DNA from: Caulobacteraceae bacterium
Lineage (GTDB): Bacteria; Pseudomonadota; Alphaproteobacteria; Caulobacterales; Caulobacteraceae
Direction of reading: 5' to 3'
DNA length: 64,000 nucleotides
Assembly: GCA_027489335.1 (NCBI GenBank)
Contig: JAIXZX010000006.1
Coordinates: 18,501 to 82,500, forward strand
Positions 22,175 to 32,638 of this stretch are shown in pieces. Numbering within the stretch: position 1 is the stretch's first letter; the number at the start of each line of letters is the position of its first letter. The notes under the pieces are model-generated. The model did not search any database. It was given only the letters and a program-made list of their open reading frames with translations, and was not told the origin of the DNA. A program made the translations under genes and the position numbers.

Positions 22175-23731
22175 ATGGGAACGCCAGCCGACCACATCGA
22201 TGGGCCCGCCGCTGACGGCGAGCAGATCAGCACAGGGCAACTCGCCGCCCTCAGCCACGAATTCCGCACGCCCCTGAGCGGCGTGCTCGGCATGGCGCGT
22301 CTCCTGGAGGGGACGCGACTGAGCGCCGAGCAACGGGCCTATGTCAGCGCCATGCGCGACTCCGGCGAGCATCTGCTGGGCCTGGTCAACGAACTGCTGG
22401 ATTTCGCTCGCCTGGGCGCCGGCAAGATCGAGCTGCGCGCCGCCCCGGTTCCGGTGGACGACCTGCTACGGGCGGTCTGCGAGCTGCTCAGCCCCCGCGC
22501 CCACGAGAAGGGTCTGGAGATCGCCTGGGCCTCGCCGGACGCCGAGGCGGTCCTGATGGCCGACGAGAGCCGGCTGCGGCAGATCCTGCTCAACTTCGCC
22601 GGCAACGCCGTCAAGTTCACCGCCAAAGGCGGTGTGCTGCTGGGGGCGGCGCCTGCGGGCGAGGGGCGCTGGCGCTTCACCGTCACCGACACCGGCCCCG
22701 GCGTCAGCCAGGCCGCCCGGGACCTGATTTTTGAAGCCTTCGCCCAGTCCGATCCCAGCCATCAGCTGACCGGGTCGGGCCTCGGCCTGGCCATCGCCCG
22801 GCGCCTGGCCATGGCCATGAACGGCGAGGTGGGCGTCGAAACCGCGGCCCACGGCGGGGCGGTCTTCTGGTTCGAGGCTCCGTTTGAAACCCTGGCCGGG
22901 TTGGCGGCGGTCCCGTCGAAACCGCTCGCCGGCCTGCGGGTCGGGATCGCCTCCCCCAACCTTGTGGTGCGCGAGGCCGCCAGCCGGCAGGTGCTGGCCT
23001 GCGGTGGTACGCCGGTGGTCGCCGCCCAGGTGGAAGAGCTTCTGCCCCTGACCGGTCCGCAGGATGTCCTGTTGCTGGATCACGCCCTGGGTCATGGGGG
23101 CCGCAAGGTGCGCCGGCCGTTCGACCGCCCGGCCCTGATCCTGCTCGCGCCAGAGGAGCGCGACCGGATCGCCCGCTATCGGGCCTCAGGATTCTGCGGC
23201 TATCTGATCAAGCCCTTGCGGCGCGCCTCCCTGGCCGAGCGGGTGCTGGCGGCCCTGCAGAGCGCCGCCGACCAGGCCCCCGCGCCGGATGATGACCGGG
23301 TCGCGCCGGCGGCGGCCCCGGGCGCCCGGGTGCTGCTGGTGGAGGACAATCCGGTCAATGCGCTGCTGGCCCGCACCCTGCTCGGCCGCGAAGGCTGCAG
23401 TATCGACCATGCGCTCACCGGCCATGAGGCCCTGGCGGCCCTCCAGGTGGGGACCTACGACCTGGTGCTGATGGACATGCGTCTGCCCGACATCACGGGC
23501 GAAGAGACCACGCGGCGACTGCGCGCCGCCGGCGTCGAGACCCCGGTGGTCGCCCTGACGGCCAACGCCTTCCAGGAGGATCAGGAGGCCTGCATGGCCG
23601 CGGGCATGAACGACTTCCTGGTCAAGCCCCTGGCCGTGGAGGCCCTGCGCCTGGTGCTTTCCCGCTGGGCCCGACGGTCCCTCGACGGCCTGGTCTGGAC
23701 GGAAGCCGCAGGGCGCGCCAAGGTCGGGTGA
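22175..23731 (+). CDS. Soluble hybrid histidine kinase with pseudo-receiver and receiver domains
   Basis: H-box LAALSHEFRTPLSGVLGMARLL; HATPase DTGPGVSQAARDLIFEAFAQSD...GSGLGLAIARRLA; REC VLLVEDNPVNALLARTLL...LVLMDMRLPD. Confidence 0.93.
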   Translation: MGTPADHIDGPAADGEQISTGQLAALSHEFRTPLSGVLGMARLLEGTRLSAEQRAYVSAMRDSGEHLLGLVNELLDFARLGAGKIELRAAPVPVDDLLRAVCELLSPRAHEKGLEIAWASPDAEAVLMADESRLRQILLNFAGNAVKFTAKGGVLLGAAPAGEGRWRFTVTDTGPGVSQAARDLIFEAFAQSDPSHQLTGSGLGLAIARRLAMAMNGEVGVETAAHGGAVFWFEAPFETLAGLAAVPSKPLAGLRVGIASPNLVVREAASRQVLACGGTPVVAAQVEELLPLTGPQDVLLLDHALGHGGRKVRRPFDRPALILLAPEERDRIARYRASGFCGYLIKPLRRASLAERVLAALQSAADQAPAPDDDRVAPAAAPGARVLLVEDNPVNALLARTLLGREGCSIDHALTGHEALAALQVGTYDLVLMDMRLPDITGEETTRRLRAAGVETPVVALTANAFQEDQEACMAAGMNDFLVKPLAVEALRLVLSRWARRSLDGLVWTEAAGRAKVG

Positions 23732-23765
23732 ATCTGGCGGGGCGTCCCGCCTCGGGGGAGACGCC

Positions 23766-25517
23766 ATGAACACCCAAGACGCCGGCCCGACGCCAGCGCC
23801 CAAGCCCAGCCTGTGGTCAGCCCTGACCGTCTATGGCGAACGCCGGGCGCTGATCATGCTGGCCCTGGGCTTCGCCTCGGGCCTGCCCAACCTGCTGATC
23901 TTCGACACCCTCTCGGCGTGGCTGCGGGAATCGGGCCTGTCCCTGCAGGTCATCAGCATCTTCTCCCTGGCGACGCTGGCCTATTCGATGAAGCTGCTCT
24001 GGGCCCCGCTGGTGGACCGGACGAAGATCCCGTGGCTCACCGACCGGCTGGGCCATCGGCGGTCCTGGATGCTGGTGGCCCAGGCCGCGGTGATGATCGG
24101 CCTGTGGCTGGTGGCCGGCGGCGATCCGGTGCGCAATCTCGGCATGATGGCCCTCCTGGCGGTGCTGGTGGCCTTCGCCGGCGCAACCCAGGACATCGTC
24201 ATCGACGCCTGGCGGATCGAGGCGGCTGGCGAGACCCGCCAGGGCGCTCTGGCGGCCGCCTATCAGTGGGGCTACCGCATCGCCATCATCGTGGCCGGCG
24301 CCGTGCCGCTGATCCTGGCTCAGCAATACAGCTGGAATGTCTCCTATCTGGTCATGGCCGCCCTGATGCTGGTGGGCGTGGCCGGCGTCCTGGGCGCGCC
24401 GCGGGAAGCCCAGCACGTGGTGCGCGCCATCAATCTGGACGGCGTGCCCTCACGGCCTGGACTTGAGCTTCCTGAATGGCTGGCGCGTCTGACTCTGGTG
24501 GTGGCCGGCGCCATTGTCCTGGGCTCGGGCCTTGCCGGTTCGGCCGACATGCTGGCTCAGGGGCTGGGGGCGATCGGCCAGGCGGGGGCAGGCGAGGCCC
24601 TGTCGGGCGCCTGGACGAGCCGGCCCTGGGGGGTCTTCCTGCAGGTAGGCGCGGTGCTGGCCGGCGGCGGGCTGATCGTGCTGGCCGCCTTTCCGATCCC
24701 CGGCTTCCGCACCCGGCCTGGGGTCTATCTGTCGGCCGCCCTGTTCGACCCATTCATCGATTTCTTCGACCGCTACCGCGGGACAGCAGCCCTGATCCTG
24801 GCCCTGATCTGTCTCTACCGACTGGCGGATTTCGTCCTCAACATCATGACCCCCTTCTACCTCGACCTCGGATTCACCCTGGTGGAGATCGCCGAGGTGC
24901 GGAAGGTGTTCGGGGTGGCCATGTCCATGCTTGGCGTCTTCCTGGGGGGCCTGGCGGTGGCGAGGTTCGGCCTGCTGCAGGCCATGCTGATCGGCGCCTT
25001 CGCCGGCCCCTTGAGCAATCTGGTCTTCGCCTGGCTGGCCCTGAAAGGCGCCTGGCTGCCGGCCCTGTTCGTAGCCATCGGCGTGGACAATGTGGCCGGC
25101 GGCTTCGCTGGCACCTGCCTGATCGCCTACATGTCCAGCCTCACCGGCTATGGCTTCACCGCCACCCAGTACGCCGTCTTCTCGTCCTTCTATTCCCTGC
25201 CGGGCAAACTCCTGGCCTCCCAGTCAGGCCGTATCGTGGAGAGCACCGCCGCCGCCGCCGAGGCCGGCGGGCCCCTGGGGGCGCTGAGAGGCATGTTCGC
25301 CGGCCTCCCGGCCGAGGCCTATGCCGGGGCCATGGAGAAGTCCGGCGTCAGCCCGGCCTCCTTGGGGACGGGCTACCTGCTGTTCTTCTTCTACTCGGCC
25401 CTGATCGGGGTGCTCGGCATCGTCCTGGCCTTCATGGTCGCCGCGCGCCAGAAGCCGTTGGCCCCTCAGCCCGCCGAGGGCGAGGCCGACGGGGCTGTGG
25501 CCCCGCCGCCGGCCTGA
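23766..25517 (+). CDS. MFS transporter (AmpG/PAT-like)
   Basis: 583 aa; ALGFASGLPNLLIFDTLSAWLRESGLSLQVISIFSLATLAYSMKLLWAPLVDR; TQDIVIDAWRIE. Confidence 0.88.
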   Translation: MNTQDAGPTPAPKPSLWSALTVYGERRALIMLALGFASGLPNLLIFDTLSAWLRESGLSLQVISIFSLATLAYSMKLLWAPLVDRTKIPWLTDRLGHRRSWMLVAQAAVMIGLWLVAGGDPVRNLGMMALLAVLVAFAGATQDIVIDAWRIEAAGETRQGALAAAYQWGYRIAIIVAGAVPLILAQQYSWNVSYLVMAALMLVGVAGVLGAPREAQHVVRAINLDGVPSRPGLELPEWLARLTLVVAGAIVLGSGLAGSADMLAQGLGAIGQAGAGEALSGAWTSRPWGVFLQVGAVLAGGGLIVLAAFPIPGFRTRPGVYLSAALFDPFIDFFDRYRGTAALILALICLYRLADFVLNIMTPFYLDLGFTLVEIAEVRKVFGVAMSMLGVFLGGLAVARFGLLQAMLIGAFAGPLSNLVFAWLALKGAWLPALFVAIGVDNVAGGFAGTCLIAYMSSLTGYGFTATQYAVFSSFYSLPGKLLASQSGRIVESTAAAAEAGGPLGALRGMFAGLPAEAYAGAMEKSGVSPASLGTGYLLFFFYSALIGVLGIVLAFMVAARQKPLAPQPAEGEADGAVAPPPA

Positions 25518-26437
25518 TCTGGCGCCTTGGGCGCCGCGCCGTCCGGCAGGGCTTCCGGGGCCGGCATGGCCGCTGGCGTTCCGCGGCCCGGGCGAGCGTT
25601 TGTGGCGTCCGGCGCGATGCAGATCACCTGGGCCACCCGCAGGTCCCGGCGCAGATTGTCCGCCACCCGGCCGTAGTTTTCCGGCGTGACGGGCTCGCCG
25701 ACGGCGAAGCTGGCGGCGTCCCGGCCCGAAGCGTTCAGGGCGGTCAGCACGGTCTCCGGCGAGGTGGTGTAGATCCGCCCCCGCCGCGGCGCCTCGGCCA
25801 CCGTGACGCCGATGACCCGGCCGCCGCTGTCCAGGGCCGGCGCCCCCGAAAGTCCTGCCAGGGTGCCGGTGAGCCCATCCGTGCGGCCGGTCTCGGCCCA
25901 GACGAGCACCGACTCCGTACGCTCGCCTCGACCGCGGACCACCAGGTTTTCGCGGCCCAGCAGGCGAGAGGTCGCCTCGCCGGCGCGGCCCTGCGGATAG
26001 CCCGGATGGAAGGCGCGGTCGCCGCGCCGCAGGGTGCGGTCAAGGCCGAGCGGCAGGGCCGGCGCCCCGCCCTCGGTGATCAGAATGGCGGCCTCGCCCC
26101 GGGGATCGATGAACACCTCGGCGTCCACGCCGCGGCCGTCGGCGACCATGATGGCCGCATGGCTGCAGCCTTCCACCACGTGGCGGGCGGTCATCCACAC
26201 CCCGTCGTCCGAGACGGCGAAGGCCGTGCCCGCCCCTGGCTCTGCGGTCTGCGGCACCTCGACCACCACGGCCGGATCAAAGGGTGAGGCCGGTCCGAGC
26301 GGCAGGCCTTCCTCGCCCGGGACAGGCGGCGGCGGCGGCGGCGCAGCGGCGTTCTCCTGCCGGCCGACGGCCGAGATCAGGAGGGCCAGCACCACGGCGG
26401 CGTAGACGAGCCAGTCCGGAAGGCGGGGAAAGTGCAT
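25466..26437 (-). CDS. Trypsin-like serine protease, membrane-anchored
   Basis: N-terminal TM (LVYAAVVLALLISAVG); GTAFAVSDDGVWMTARHVVEGCSHA; LTGTLAGLSGAPALDSGGRVIGVTVAE. Confidence 0.82.
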   Translation of the reverse strand: MHFPRLPDWLVYAAVVLALLISAVGRQENAAAPPPPPPVPGEEGLPLGPASPFDPAVVVEVPQTAEPGAGTAFAVSDDGVWMTARHVVEGCSHAAIMVADGRGVDAEVFIDPRGEAAILITEGGAPALPLGLDRTLRRGDRAFHPGYPQGRAGEATSRLLGRENLVVRGRGERTESVLVWAETGRTDGLTGTLAGLSGAPALDSGGRVIGVTVAEAPRRGRIYTTSPETVLTALNASGRDAASFAVGEPVTPENYGRVADNLRRDLRVAQVICIAPDATNARPGRGTPAAMPAPEALPDGAAPKAPDQAGGGATAPSASPSAG

Positions 26438-26444
26438 CAGGCGA

Positions 26445-26873
26445 TCAGGTCGCCACGGCCGCGGCGAGGATCAGGGCGGTGGCGAGCTTGGCCCCCACCA
26501 GCAGGGCGGCGGCGGCGACCTCACCTTCCTGAATACGTTGCGGCAGGCCCCGCAGCAGCAGGTCGACGAGCCGGAAGACCAGCAGTTGGACCATCACCGT
26601 CGAGACCCCCCAGATGATGATCTCCACCAGGGAGGTGGAGGAGTTCAGCGACAGGGCGAGGGGCGCGGCCAGGCCCACCAGCACGCCGCCCAGGGAGATG
26701 GCGGCGGCGGCGTTGCCGTCGCGGATCAGGGCGACTTCCTTGTGCGGGGTCAGGAGCACATAGAGCGCCGCCCCCAGGAACAGGATCAGCACCGCCACGC
26801 CGGCGTGCAGCAGGGTGGTGGGAAAGCCGATGGCGAAGGCCTGGATTTCCGGAGACTGAAGGTCGGGGGGCAT
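26445..26873 (-). CDS. DUF350 family membrane protein
   Basis: 142 aa; ALIRDGNAAAAISLGGVLVGLAAPLALSLNSSTSLVEIIIWGVSTVMVQLLVFRLVDLL. Confidence 0.82.
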   Translation of the reverse strand: MPPDLQSPEIQAFAIGFPTTLLHAGVAVLILFLGAALYVLLTPHKEVALIRDGNAAAAISLGGVLVGLAAPLALSLNSSTSLVEIIIWGVSTVMVQLLVFRLVDLLLRGLPQRIQEGEVAAAALLVGAKLATALILAAAVAT

Positions 26874-26941
26874 GCGGTCTCACCTCGGCGGCGTCGGGAG
26901 GGGGATGGTTAGCACGAGGTCCGTCGGCCGCGGCAATCAGT

Positions 26942-28153
26942 TCAGGCCGCAGGTGCGTCCTTCGCCTCTGGCGCGAGGGGTTCGGCGGCGGAAATGGCGT
27001 CTGTCGCCTTGTCCAGACGCCGCCGCTCGCTGGCGCGCATCTTCTCGCTCTCCGACTTCAGCTGGCCGCAGGCGGCCAGGATGTCCCGGCCCCGGGGGGT
27101 GCGGATCGGCGAGGCGTAGCCGGCCCGGTTGAGCACCGCGGCGAAGGCCTCGATGGTCTTCCAGTCCGAGCAGGCATAGGGCGAGCCCGGCCACGGATTG
27201 AACGGGATCAGGTTGATCTTGGCCGGGATGCCCTTGATCAGGTTCAGCAGGGCCTTGGCCTCGGCCGGGCTGTCATTGACCCCTTTGAGCATGACGTATT
27301 CGAACGTCACCCGGCGGGCGTTGGACAGGCCCGGATAGGCGCGAATCCCGGCCATCAGCTGGTCCAGCGGATACTTCCGGTTCAGGGGCACCAGCTCATC
27401 GCGCAGCTCATCATTGGTGGCGTGCAGCGAGATGGCCAGCATGGCCTGGGTCTGGTCGCCCAGGGGGATCAGCTCGGGCACGACCCCGGAGGTCGACACC
27501 GTGATCCGCCGCCGCGAGATGGCGATGCCTTCATTATCGGCGATGATGTCGATGGCCGCGGCCACATGGGGCAGATTGTAGAGCGGCTCGCCCATGCCCA
27601 TGAAGACGATATTGGAGAGCCGGCGGTCCTCCTTGGGGCTCGGCCACTCTTCCAGATCATCCCTGGCCACCTGCACCTGGGCGACGATCTCGGCCGCCGT
27701 CAGGTTGCGCACCAGGGCCTGGGTGCCTGTGTGGCAGAAGGTGCAGTTCAGCGTGCAGCCCACCTGGCTGGAGACGCAAAGCGCGCCCGAGCGGCCCACA
27801 TCGGGGATGTAGACGGTCTCGACCTCGATGCCGGGCGCCATGCGGATCAGCCACTTGCGGGTGCCGTCGCGGCTGACCTGACGCTCCACCACCTCGGGGC
27901 GCGAAAGCGTGAAGGCCTCGGCCAGGGCCGCGCGGGTCTCCTTGGCCACGTCGGTCATGGCGTCGAAGTCGGTCAGTCCATAGTGGTGGATCCAGCGCCA
28001 CAGCTGGGTGGCCCGCATCTTGGCCTTGTCAGGCCGGACCACGCCGGCCTCGATCAGGGCCGCGGCCAGCTGCGGCCGGGTCAGTCCCGACAGGTTCGGC
28101 CGGGTCGGCGCGGCGGCGGACGCCGCGCGCGAAAGATCGAGGGTGACGCCCAA
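26942..28153 (-). CDS. rlmN: Dual-specificity 23S rRNA/tRNA adenine-C2 methyltransferase
   Basis: [52 protein letters not shown]; start uncertain (TTG at about 28153). Confidence 0.95.
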   Translation of the reverse strand: MGVTLDLSRAASAAAPTRPNLSGLTRPQLAAALIEAGVVRPDKAKMRATQLWRWIHHYGLTDFDAMTDVAKETRAALAEAFTLSRPEVVERQVSRDGTRKWLIRMAPGIEVETVYIPDVGRSGALCVSSQVGCTLNCTFCHTGTQALVRNLTAAEIVAQVQVARDDLEEWPSPKEDRRLSNIVFMGMGEPLYNLPHVAAAIDIIADNEGIAISRRRITVSTSGVVPELIPLGDQTQAMLAISLHATNDELRDELVPLNRKYPLDQLMAGIRAYPGLSNARRVTFEYVMLKGVNDSPAEAKALLNLIKGIPAKINLIPFNPWPGSPYACSDWKTIEAFAAVLNRAGYASPIRTPRGRDILAACGQLKSESEKMRASERRRLDKATDAISAAEPLAPEAKDAPAA

Positions 28154-28346
28154 GGGTCTGAACTCACTGTCTGGAAGGTCCACCAATATAGGCGAGGCCG
28201 CGCCCTGGGCCAACTCGCGGGCGATGACGCGGGGGAAGCTGCGAGGATGTGGCCCTTCAAACAAATGTTCGTCCGCGACCTTCCGCCGCCGCCGGGGCTG
28301 GGTTAGCGTCCGCGCCAATTGCGCAAATCGGACGTGGGAGAACGAC

Positions 28347-29348
28347 ATGAAGGCTGTGCTGAGCAAGGTGACGGGCGGTCCGGACGCCCTGGTCGTCGAG
28401 AACATTCCCGCGCCCGTGGCCGGTCCCGGCCAGGCCCTGATCTCGGTGAAGGCCGTCGGCGTCAACTTCCCCGACGTGCTGATGATCGAGGACAAGTACC
28501 AGTCGCGTCCGCCGCGTCCCTTCTCGCCGGGCGGCGAGCTGTCCGGCGTCATCAAGGCCGTGGGCGAAGGCGTCACCAATGTGAAGGTCGGCGACCGGGT
28601 TCTGGCCAACACCGGCTGGGGCGGCATGGCCGAAGAGGTGGCCCTGCCGGCCAACCGCCTGTGGCACATCCCCGACAGCATGCCCCATGACGAGGCTGCG
28701 GCCTTCATCCTGACCTACGGCACCTCCTTCCACGCCCTGAAGGATCGCGGCCGCGTGAAGGCCGGCGAGAGCCTCCTGGTCCTGGGCGCCGCCGGCGGCG
28801 TTGGCCTGGCCGCCGTCGAACTGGGCAAGGCCATGGGCATGCGGGTCGTGGCCGCCTGTTCCAGCCAGGAAAAGGTCGATCTGGCCATCAAGCACGGCGC
28901 CGACGAGGGCGTGATCTATGGCCGCGGTCCCTTTGACCGCGACGGCCAGAAGCAGCTGTCGGAACTGTTCAAGTCCAAGGCTGGCCCGAACGGCTTCGAC
29001 GTCATCTATGACGCCGTGGGCGGCGACTATGCCGAGCCCGCCCTGCGCACCATCGCCTGGGAAGGGCGCTATCTGGTCATCGGGTTTGCGGCCGGCGAGA
29101 TCCCCAAGATCCCGCTGAACCTCACCCTGCTGAAGGGCTGCGAAATCGTCGGCGTCTTCTGGGGCACCTGGGCGGCCAAGGATCCGGAAGCCTTCGCCCA
29201 GAGCGTGAAGGATCTGCTGGACCTCTATGCGGCCGGCAAGATCAAGCCGCACGTCTCCGAGCGATTCCCTCTGGAGAAGGGCGCCGACGCCATCGCCCAT
29301 CTGGCCAGCCGCAAGGCCATGGGCAAGGTGGTCGTGACCATCGATTGA
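28347..29348 (+). CDS. NADPH:quinone oxidoreductase family / zinc-type alcohol dehydrogenase-like
   Basis: [70 protein letters not shown]. Confidence 0.94.
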   Translation: MKAVLSKVTGGPDALVVENIPAPVAGPGQALISVKAVGVNFPDVLMIEDKYQSRPPRPFSPGGELSGVIKAVGEGVTNVKVGDRVLANTGWGGMAEEVALPANRLWHIPDSMPHDEAAAFILTYGTSFHALKDRGRVKAGESLLVLGAAGGVGLAAVELGKAMGMRVVAACSSQEKVDLAIKHGADEGVIYGRGPFDRDGQKQLSELFKSKAGPNGFDVIYDAVGGDYAEPALRTIAWEGRYLVIGFAAGEIPKIPLNLTLLKGCEIVGVFWGTWAAKDPEAFAQSVKDLLDLYAAGKIKPHVSERFPLEKGADAIAHLASRKAMGKVVVTID

Positions 29349-29468
29349 CGGCGATCTCGGCGGCGGGGGGCGAAGCATCTTCCCCTGCCGCCCATCCCGC
29401 TTTAGTGATCGACGATCACATAGATGAGGCGCCGACGTCCGTGCGAGCGCCCAAAGGGGAGATGCGTC

Positions 29469-30341
29469 ATGGCTGGTCGTCTTGAGGGCAAGGTTGCGGT
29501 GATCACCGGCGGATGCTCCGGCATCGGCCTGGGTGCGGTGGAGCTGTTCATCGCCGAGGGCGCGAAGGTAGTGGCCGCCGACATTCAGGACGAAAAGGGC
29601 GCCATGCTGGAGGCGCGCTTTGGCGAGTCCGTCCGCTACGCCCACTGCGACGTGACCTCAGAGGACGACATCGTCGCCGCCCTGAAGCTCGCCGAAAGCG
29701 CCTTTGGCGGCCTCGACATCCTGTTCAACAACGCCGGCATCTCCGATCGCATGGGCGCGATCACCGAGGTCACCGCCGAGGGCTGGGACTGGATCTTCTC
29801 GGTGCTGGTCCGCGGGCCGGCTCTGGGCATGAAGCACGCCGCTCCGATGATGATCGCCCGCGGCGGCGGCTCGATCATCAACACCGCCTCGATCGCCGGT
29901 CTGCAGGCGGGCTTTGGCCCCATCGCCTACTCCACAGCCAAGGCCGGAGTCATCCATATGAGCCGGGTGGCCGCCGCCCAGCTGTCGCGCCAGAAGGTGC
30001 GGGTCAACGCCATCTGCCCGGGCCTGATCGCCACCTCGATCTTCGGCGCCTCCCTCGGTCTTCCCCGCGAGGTGGCCGACCAGATGGCCGCCCGGGTCGA
30101 ACAGGGCGCCGCCAGCGTCCAGCCGGTCCCCAAGGCCGGCCTGCCGGCCGATATCGCTCAGGCCGCCCTCTACCTCGCCTCGGACGCCTCAGCCTTTGTC
30201 TCAGGGACCCATCTGGTGGTGGACGGCGGCATCACGGTCGGCGGTCGCCACAGCTGGGATACGACCTCACCCTCGCCCTTTGCGCAGATGTTCGGCGAGG
30301 ACTCGCCCTTCGCGCCCCCCGCCGCGCCCACGGCCTCGTGA
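29469..30341 (+). CDS. SDR family oxidoreductase
   Basis: LEGKVAVITGGCSGIGLGAVELF; NNAGISD; YSTAKAGVIHMSRV. Confidence 0.94.
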   Translation: MAGRLEGKVAVITGGCSGIGLGAVELFIAEGAKVVAADIQDEKGAMLEARFGESVRYAHCDVTSEDDIVAALKLAESAFGGLDILFNNAGISDRMGAITEVTAEGWDWIFSVLVRGPALGMKHAAPMMIARGGGSIINTASIAGLQAGFGPIAYSTAKAGVIHMSRVAAAQLSRQKVRVNAICPGLIATSIFGASLGLPREVADQMAARVEQGAASVQPVPKAGLPADIAQAALYLASDASAFVSGTHLVVDGGITVGGRHSWDTTSPSPFAQMFGEDSPFAPPAAPTAS

Positions 30342-30351
30342 GGCAAGGCGG

Positions 30352-31275
30352 TTGAGCGAGGCGACACCCTCCCGCGCGCCGCTTGCGCCCAATGTCCACG
30401 GGGCCCTGTGGATGGTGGCCTCGGCGCTCGGATTCACCGTGATGACGACGCTCATCAAGTTCCTGGGCGACGACTATCCGGCGGCCTTGCAGACCTTCTA
30501 CCGGCAGGTGGCGGGGTTCGCGATCCTCATCCCGTTCATCGTCAGTCGCCGGGGGGCGGCCTTCGCCACCACGCGCCCGGGCATCCTGCTGTTCCGCTCG
30601 GCGGCTGGCACGCTGGGGATGATCCTGTCCTTCTACGCCTTCCAGAAGATGCCCCTGGCCGACGCCAATGCGCTGTCGTTCACCCGCACCCTGTGGCTGG
30701 TGCCGCTGGCCTTCTTCATCGTACGCGAGCCTGTGGGGCCGATGCGGATCGGCGCGGCCCTGGTTGGGTTCGCCGGCGTGCTGATCATGGTCAGGCCAGG
30801 CGCCGGCGGCGAGTTCGCCATCGGCTGGCCGGCCGCAGCCATGCTGGCCTCGTCCTTCCTGTTCGCGCTGACCATCACCGGCATGAAGGTAATGACGCGC
30901 GATCACAGCCCCATGGTGCTGCTGGTCTGGTCGGCGACGCTGGGCCTGGTCTTCGCCCTGCCCGGCGCCCTGTTCGTCTGGCGCTGGCCCGAGCCCTTCG
31001 ACCTGTTCCTTCTGTGCGTCATGGGGGTGGTCGGCACCCTGACCCAGGGCTTCTACATCAAGGGCATGTCCATAGGCGACGCCGGCGCCATGGCGCCGAT
31101 CGACTATATCCGGCTGGTCTTCGCCGCCGGCGCCGGCTTTCTGCTGTTCAATGAGTTGCCCACCATCTGGACCCTGATCGGCGCGGCCGTGGTGGTGATC
31201 TCCACCCTCTCCATCACCTGGCGCGAGCAGCAGCTCGCAAAACAGGCCCGGATCAGGGCGGCGGCGGAGGTCTAG
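30352..31275 (+). CDS. DMT (EamA) family transporter
   Basis: GALWMVASALGFTVMTTLIKFLGDDYPAALQTFYRQVAGFAILIPF...; 10-TM pattern; TTG start at 30352 or ATG near 30412. Confidence 0.88.
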   Translation: MSEATPSRAPLAPNVHGALWMVASALGFTVMTTLIKFLGDDYPAALQTFYRQVAGFAILIPFIVSRRGAAFATTRPGILLFRSAAGTLGMILSFYAFQKMPLADANALSFTRTLWLVPLAFFIVREPVGPMRIGAALVGFAGVLIMVRPGAGGEFAIGWPAAAMLASSFLFALTITGMKVMTRDHSPMVLLVWSATLGLVFALPGALFVWRWPEPFDLFLLCVMGVVGTLTQGFYIKGMSIGDAGAMAPIDYIRLVFAAGAGFLLFNELPTIWTLIGAAVVVISTLSITWREQQLAKQARIRAAAEV

Positions 31276-31706
31276 CTCTTTTCCTGGTCCTGCGATTGCC
31301 GGTCCAGGAAGGCCTGAGCCTCGGCCTTGTGGCGGGGTTTTACATAGCGGCCCACCAGGGCCAGCATGGTCCCGAATACGGCCGCGTCGTCGGTGAAGCC
31401 CACCACCGCCAGCACGTCTGGGATCGCATCGGCGGGCATGACGAAATAGGCCAGCCCGGCCAGCATCATGCCTTTGGCCGCGCTTGGGGTGGCCGGATCG
31501 CGGGCGCAGAACCAGACGGCGATGGCGTCGGCGGCGAAGGGGATCTTCGAGGCCGTCCGCACGATCTTGGGCCAGAAGCCCCGCCGGACCCGCTCTTCGT
31601 TGACCTTGACCACCGCGGGCACGAGGGCCCGCTTCGGGTCCAGCGCCTGGGCCGGATCAAATCCGTCGGTCTTGACGTCGGGTGATACTTTAGGCCGCGC
31701 GATCAT
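31272..31706 (-). CDS. YkvA family protein (DUF1232)
   Basis: GMMLAGLAYFVMPADAIPDVLAVVGFTDDAAVFGTML. Confidence 0.93.
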   Translation of the reverse strand: MIARPKVSPDVKTDGFDPAQALDPKRALVPAVVKVNEERVRRGFWPKIVRTASKIPFAADAIAVWFCARDPATPSAAKGMMLAGLAYFVMPADAIPDVLAVVGFTDDAAVFGTMLALVGRYVKPRHKAEAQAFLDRQSQDQEKS

Positions 31707-31761
31707 CAGGATAAGCCAGTTTCAGGTTGCATCATTAAACGCATCAGGAGGCGTAGCGTCC

Positions 31762-32544
31762 ATGAAACTTGATTCCTCTGTCGCCGCCGTCGTCACGGGC
31801 GGCGCATCGGGCCTCGGCGAGGCCACGGTCCGCGCTCTGGCCGCCCATGGGGTGAAGGTCGCCATCTTCGACATGAACGCCGAAAAGGGCGAAGCGGTCG
31901 CAAAAGATGTCGGCGGCGTGTTCTGCAAGGTCGATGTCACCGACGACGCCACGGTCGAGGCCGGCTTCGAAAAGGCCCGCGCCGCCCACGGTCAGGAGCG
32001 GATCCTGATCAACTGCGCGGGCACCGGCTTCGCCGCCAAGACCGCCAGCCGTGACAAGGCCACCGGCGAGACCAAGTCTCACCCGATCGCCATCTTCGAG
32101 AAGATCGTCCAGATCAACCTGGTCGGCACCTTCCGCTGCGTGGCCAAGGCCGCCCAGGGCATGCTGTCCCTGGAGCCCCTGGAAGATGGCGAGCGTGGCG
32201 TGATCGTCAACACCGCTTCTGTGGCCGCCGTCGATGGTCAGGTGGGCCAGGCGGCCTATTCGGCCTCCAAGGGCGGCGTGGTCGGCATGACCCTGCCGAT
32301 CGCCCGGGACCTGATGAACGACGGCATCCGGGTGAACACCATCCTGCCTGGCATCTTCAACACCCCGCTGATGAACGCCGCGCCGGAAAACGTGAAGGCC
32401 GCCCTGGCCGCCTCGGTGCCCTTCCCCAAGCGTCTGGGCAATGCCGAGGAATACGCCTCCCTGGCTGTGGAAATGTGCCGCAATGGCTACTTCAACGGCG
32501 AACATGTCCGCCTCGACGGCGCCATCCGCATGCCGCCGCGCTAA
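31762..32544 (+). CDS. SDR family NAD(P)-dependent dehydrogenase (HSD17B10-like)
   Basis: MKLDSSVAAVVTGGASGLGEATVRALAAHGVKVAIFDMN; NCAGTGFAAKT; YSASKGGVVGMTLPIARDL. Confidence 0.94.
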   Translation: MKLDSSVAAVVTGGASGLGEATVRALAAHGVKVAIFDMNAEKGEAVAKDVGGVFCKVDVTDDATVEAGFEKARAAHGQERILINCAGTGFAAKTASRDKATGETKSHPIAIFEKIVQINLVGTFRCVAKAAQGMLSLEPLEDGERGVIVNTASVAAVDGQVGQAAYSASKGGVVGMTLPIARDLMNDGIRVNTILPGIFNTPLMNAAPENVKAALAASVPFPKRLGNAEEYASLAVEMCRNGYFNGEHVRLDGAIRMPPR

Positions 32545-32552
32545 GACCGAGA

Positions 32553-32579
32553 TCGCAGCCGGGGTTTCCCCGGCTGCGA
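32553..32579 (+). terminator. Perfect stem-loop after the SDR gene
   Basis: TCGCAGCCGGGG-TTT-CCCCGGCTGCGA (12-bp stem). Confidence 0.75.
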
Positions 32580-32638
32580 CGTTGCGCCACAGTGAGGGGC
32601 TGAAGTAGCAAAAATCCCTCACTGGGGTGCGTATCCAA

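Noticed and set aside
24476-26287. 603-aa plus-strand ORF across the MFS and protease genes
   Set aside because: Out-of-frame reading of the MFS gene and antisense of the protease; Arg/Gly/Pro-rich.
28154-28708. N-terminal extension of the rlmN ORF to 588 aa
   Set aside because: The extension is antisense to the start of the quinone oxidoreductase gene; RlmN homology begins near [17 protein letters not shown].
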